Assembly: GCF_038396755.1 (NCBI RefSeq)
Contig: NZ_CP149822.1
Coordinates: 1,984,001 to 2,048,000, forward strand
Length of the DNA stretch: 64,000 nucleotides
Source of the DNA: Chitinophaga pollutisoli
Lineage (GTDB): Bacteria; Bacteroidota; Bacteroidia; Chitinophagales; Chitinophagaceae
Direction: 5' to 3'
Part shown: in pieces, positions 61,592 through 64,000 of the stretch
Numbering within the stretch: the first letter of the stretch is position 1
How the letters are laid out: the number at the start of each line of letters is the position of its first letter
The notes under the pieces: generated by a model
Told to the model about the DNA's origin: nothing
What the model saw: only the letters and a program-made list of their open reading frames with translations
The model's database searches: none
Made by a program: the position numbers and the translations under genes

Positions 61592-63274
61592 GTGAAAAAG
61601 ACACTTTCCATCATATGCCTGGCCGCGGGGCTCGCTTCCTGCGCCAAACTGGACCTGACACCTCCTTCGGAGCCTTCGACCGGGGGCTTCTACGCCAATC
61701 AAACCGAACTGGAAATGGCGGTAAACGACCTGTACAGGCTGCCGTTCTGGTCGGTCGACAACGAATTGCATACCGATAACGACTGGCACCGCGCGCAGCT
61801 CACCAATGCGGTGATCGGCGGCACGATGAACGCGGACGACGGTGCGGTGCAGACGTACTGGCTGAATTGCTACAAAGCCATTGCCCGCGCCAATTCTTAC
61901 CTGGCCAATATGCACCGCGCGGCCGCCACAACAACGCCCGCCGTGATGACGCGCCTGGAAGCGGAGATGCGCCTCATCCGTGCCTTTCAATATTCCCGGC
62001 TCATTGCCCGTTTCGGGGATGTTCCTTTTATCACGGAGCCCCTGGCGCTGGAAGCGGCGGGCAATATCACCCGTACCAGCCAGGCCACGGTGCTCGCCTT
62101 CATATTCAGCGAACTGGACTGGGCGGCTGAAAACCTGCCGCCGTCGTATGGAGCGGGAGAAGTGAAACGCCTGACCAAAGGCGCCGCGCTGGCCATTAAA
62201 GCCCGTACGGCGTTGTATGCCGGGAAATGGGCGGAAGCGAAAGACGCGTCGGAGCAAGTGATGCAGCTGGCTAACGCAGGAACATACACGCTGGAAAGCA
62301 ATTATGCGCAGTTGTTCCTGAAAGCTGGGGAAACCAGCAAAGAGATCATCATCAGCATCCCCCGCGACGAAAAGCAACAGGTTTTCAATGGCGCCGGCTT
62401 TGTGCAGGATTACATCGCGCGTAACGCCGGCGGCTTCGGCGCCTGGCTGCCCACCCGCGACATCGTGGATGCCTACGAGTGTACCGATGGTTTGCCCATC
62501 GATGAATCCAGCCGTTACAACCCGCTGTGGCCCTTCGAAAACCGGGATCCAAGGCTCACGATGACCATCGTGGAATTCGGGACCAACTGGCTCGGGTTTT
62601 CTTACCAGCCCCATCCGGATTCGCTGACGGTGCGCAATTTCAAAACCGGCGGCATGGTCCAGAACTTCGATAACCGCGCTGTAAGGCCATTCGCCAGCTA
62701 CACCGGCTTCCTGTGGAAAAAAGGGATCGACCAGACCTGGGCCGACCGCCTCGTGGAAGATAACGACGCCATTATTATCCGTTTCGCGGAAGTGTTGCTA
62801 ACTTATGCGGAAGCCAAAATTGAACTGAACGAAGGCGACGCATCCGTGCGCGATGCCCTCAACCGCATCAGGGCACGTGCTTACGGTGTGGATCCCTCCG
62901 CCACAGCTGCTTACCCCGCCGTTACCACTACCGACCCCGCGGCGCTGAAACAAATCGTGCGGCGCGAAAGAAGGGTGGAACTGGTAAAAGAAGGCCTCCG
63001 TTACATGGATCTCATCCGCTGGAAGCTCGCAGAAAAAGTGCTCACCCGCCCCGTGATCGGCCTGCCCGACCCTGCCAACCAGGACCGAGCCAAATGGCCA
63101 TTCCCTGGCGTTACCCCGCTGGATAACGACGGCATCGCCGACTATACCGTGTTTGGCGACGATGTGAAAATCCTGGTGGAAAGGAAATTCGACAAGTCGA
63201 AACAATACCTCTGGCCGGTGCCCGCCGTGGAAAGACGTGTGAACCCGAAAATCTCCCAGAACGACAATTATTGA
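61592..63274 (+). CDS. SusD/RagB-family lipoprotein (third PUL)
   Basis: 560-residue surface lipoprotein with lipobox ASCAK, starting with GTG at 61592 (no better ATG nearby). SusD features: AEMRLIRAFQYSRLIARFGD, VPFITEPLAL, LTKGAALAIKARTALYAGKW, IIRFAEVLLTYAEAKIELNE and the C-terminal RRERRVELVKEGLRYMDLIR with LWPVPAVERRVNPKISQNDN. Binds substrate for the preceding SusC. Confidence 0.93.
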   Translation: MKKTLSIICLAAGLASCAKLDLTPPSEPSTGGFYANQTELEMAVNDLYRLPFWSVDNELHTDNDWHRAQLTNAVIGGTMNADDGAVQTYWLNCYKAIARANSYLANMHRAAATTTPAVMTRLEAEMRLIRAFQYSRLIARFGDVPFITEPLALEAAGNITRTSQATVLAFIFSELDWAAENLPPSYGAGEVKRLTKGAALAIKARTALYAGKWAEAKDASEQVMQLANAGTYTLESNYAQLFLKAGETSKEIIISIPRDEKQQVFNGAGFVQDYIARNAGGFGAWLPTRDIVDAYECTDGLPIDESSRYNPLWPFENRDPRLTMTIVEFGTNWLGFSYQPHPDSLTVRNFKTGGMVQNFDNRAVRPFASYTGFLWKKGIDQTWADRLVEDNDAIIIRFAEVLLTYAEAKIELNEGDASVRDALNRIRARAYGVDPSATAAYPAVTTTDPAALKQIVRRERRVELVKEGLRYMDLIRWKLAEKVLTRPVIGLPDPANQDRAKWPFPGVTPLDNDGIADYTVFGDDVKILVERKFDKSKQYLWPVPAVERRVNPKISQNDNY

Positions 63275-63290
63275 TACAAAAATCGAATAC

Positions 63291-64000
63291 ATGAAGATAT
63301 CAGCAGTTTGTATGATGACAGTCCTTGCCGCGGGGCTCAGTGTAACAGCGGCGGCCCAGTCGGATAACGGGCAAGGGAAACACCTGCGGATCAGCGGGGT
63401 TTATCCCCACCTCACCGTCTTCAATGAAGGCGGCGGTTATCCCTGCGGCGGCAACGGTGGCGAAGGCGGGATTGGCGCCATCACACCCTGGGCGGGCAAA
63501 TTATGGATGGTCACCTATTCCCCGCATTGCCCGCTCGGCAGCTCCGACAAGCTGTACAGCATCGACGGCAATCTGCGGCTCACCATCCACCCGGAAAGCG
63601 TGGGCGGCACTCCCGCCAACAGGCTCATCCACCGTGAATCGAACCAGCTGATCACGGGTTCGTATTTTATCGACGACAAAGGGAAAGTGCGCGTACTGCC
63701 GCTTTCCACCATGCCCGGCCGTATGACCGCCACCGCGCGCCACCTCACCGATCCCGCCAACATGGTGTATTTCTACGACATGGAAGGGATGGTGTATGAA
63801 ACCAACGTACACACCCTGGCCGTGAAGAAGCTCTTCCACAAACCCGTACCCGGATGGCACGGCAAAGGCGCCTACACCGCGCAGGGAAGATTTATCATCG
63901 CCAACAACGGCGAACATAAGGTTTTCGATATCAAACAAAGCGACCTCCAGGCCGGCGGCGCTCCCAAAAACAGCGAAGAGATGGGCGTGCTGGCGGAATG
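63291..64000 (+). CDS. Secreted protein of unknown function, cut by the window edge
   Basis: Open frame from the ATG at 63291 to the end of the window (236 residues visible), 16 bases after susD. Signal peptide MKISAVCMMTVLAAGLSVTAAAQ. The visible part is Gly-rich with repeated short strands (GAITPWAGKLWMVTYSPHCP, DKLYSIDGNLRLTIHPESVG, MVYFYDMEGMVYETNVHT, KGAYTAQGRFIIANNGEHKV), which looks like a beta-propeller. I recognise no named family. Its place after SusC/SusD suggests a surface or periplasmic enzyme or binding protein of that locus. Confidence 0.75.
   Translation, partial: MKISAVCMMTVLAAGLSVTAAAQSDNGQGKHLRISGVYPHLTVFNEGGGYPCGGNGGEGGIGAITPWAGKLWMVTYSPHCPLGSSDKLYSIDGNLRLTIHPESVGGTPANRLIHRESNQLITGSYFIDDKGKVRVLPLSTMPGRMTATARHLTDPANMVYFYDMEGMVYETNVHTLAVKKLFHKPVPGWHGKGAYTAQGRFIIANNGEHKVFDIKQSDLQAGGAPKNSEEMGVLAE

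Overview
The window looks like a chromosomal segment of a Bacteroidota organism, most probably Chitinophagaceae (Chitinophaga-like). The reasons are three SusC/SusD pairs, an ECF sigma/FecR/STN-TonB receptor cascade, lipoproteins with a Cys shortly after the signal peptide, TANNTTTG-type -7 promoter boxes and a moderately high GC background. No species call is made.

Layout. (1) 1-7.0 kb: a polysaccharide-utilisation-like operon (SusC with STN domain, SusD, discoidin lipoprotein, endonuclease/exonuclease/phosphatase lipoprotein) ending at a strong terminator. (2) 7.2-9.9 kb: a small lipoprotein, an alpha/beta hydrolase and a lipoprotein amidohydrolase. (3) 10-17 kb: a red-light signalling operon with overlapping genes: heme oxygenase, bacteriophytochrome without a kinase, a 1490-residue CheB-CheR-PAS-histidine kinase and a single-domain response regulator. 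(4) 17.4-24.3 kb, minus strand: ECF sigma factor, FecR, STN-type TonB receptor and two related lipoproteins. (5) 24.4-28.5 kb: a persulfide/thiosulfate module (YeeE/YedE-type transporters, DUF2892, rhodanese, CstB-like dioxygenase-rhodanese, TauE/SafE exporter) whose promoters carry matching GTGA-N6-TCAC sites. (6) 28.8-39.35 kb: a mobilizable element integrated in the 3' end of tRNA-Asp, bounded by 18-bp direct repeats. It has a tyrosine integrase, excisionase-like HTH protein, MobC, relaxase, an Xre/MbcA/ParS-type protein and an AT-rich cargo of two genes: an HD-domain/Hsp90-type ATPase and a zinc-ribbon protein with a HEPN-like RNGTHH motif. This pair is my best candidate for an undescribed (anti-phage or other conflict) system. 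(7) 39.5-56.8 kb: a sialic-acid utilisation locus (GntR regulator with a visible operator, SusC/D, neuraminate lyase, kelch mutarotase-sodium symporter fusion, AGE epimerase, sialate O-acetylesterase, sialidase, GH20 hexosaminidase) with a P1 peptidase and a class IV aminotransferase at its end. (8) 56.8-64 kb: a membrane-anchored HTH-like protein divergent from a third SusC/SusD pair and a secreted protein cut by the window edge.

Four genes (SusD at 3.3 kb, EEP lipoprotein at 6.1 kb, YeeE/YedE at 25 kb, GH20 at 52.9 kb) are each broken by one missing base, at or near a homopolymer. This suggests residual sequencing error as much as real decay, so the affected proteins should be treated as possibly intact. 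Residue positions are counted or estimated by eye; family names come from motif recognition, not from database searches.
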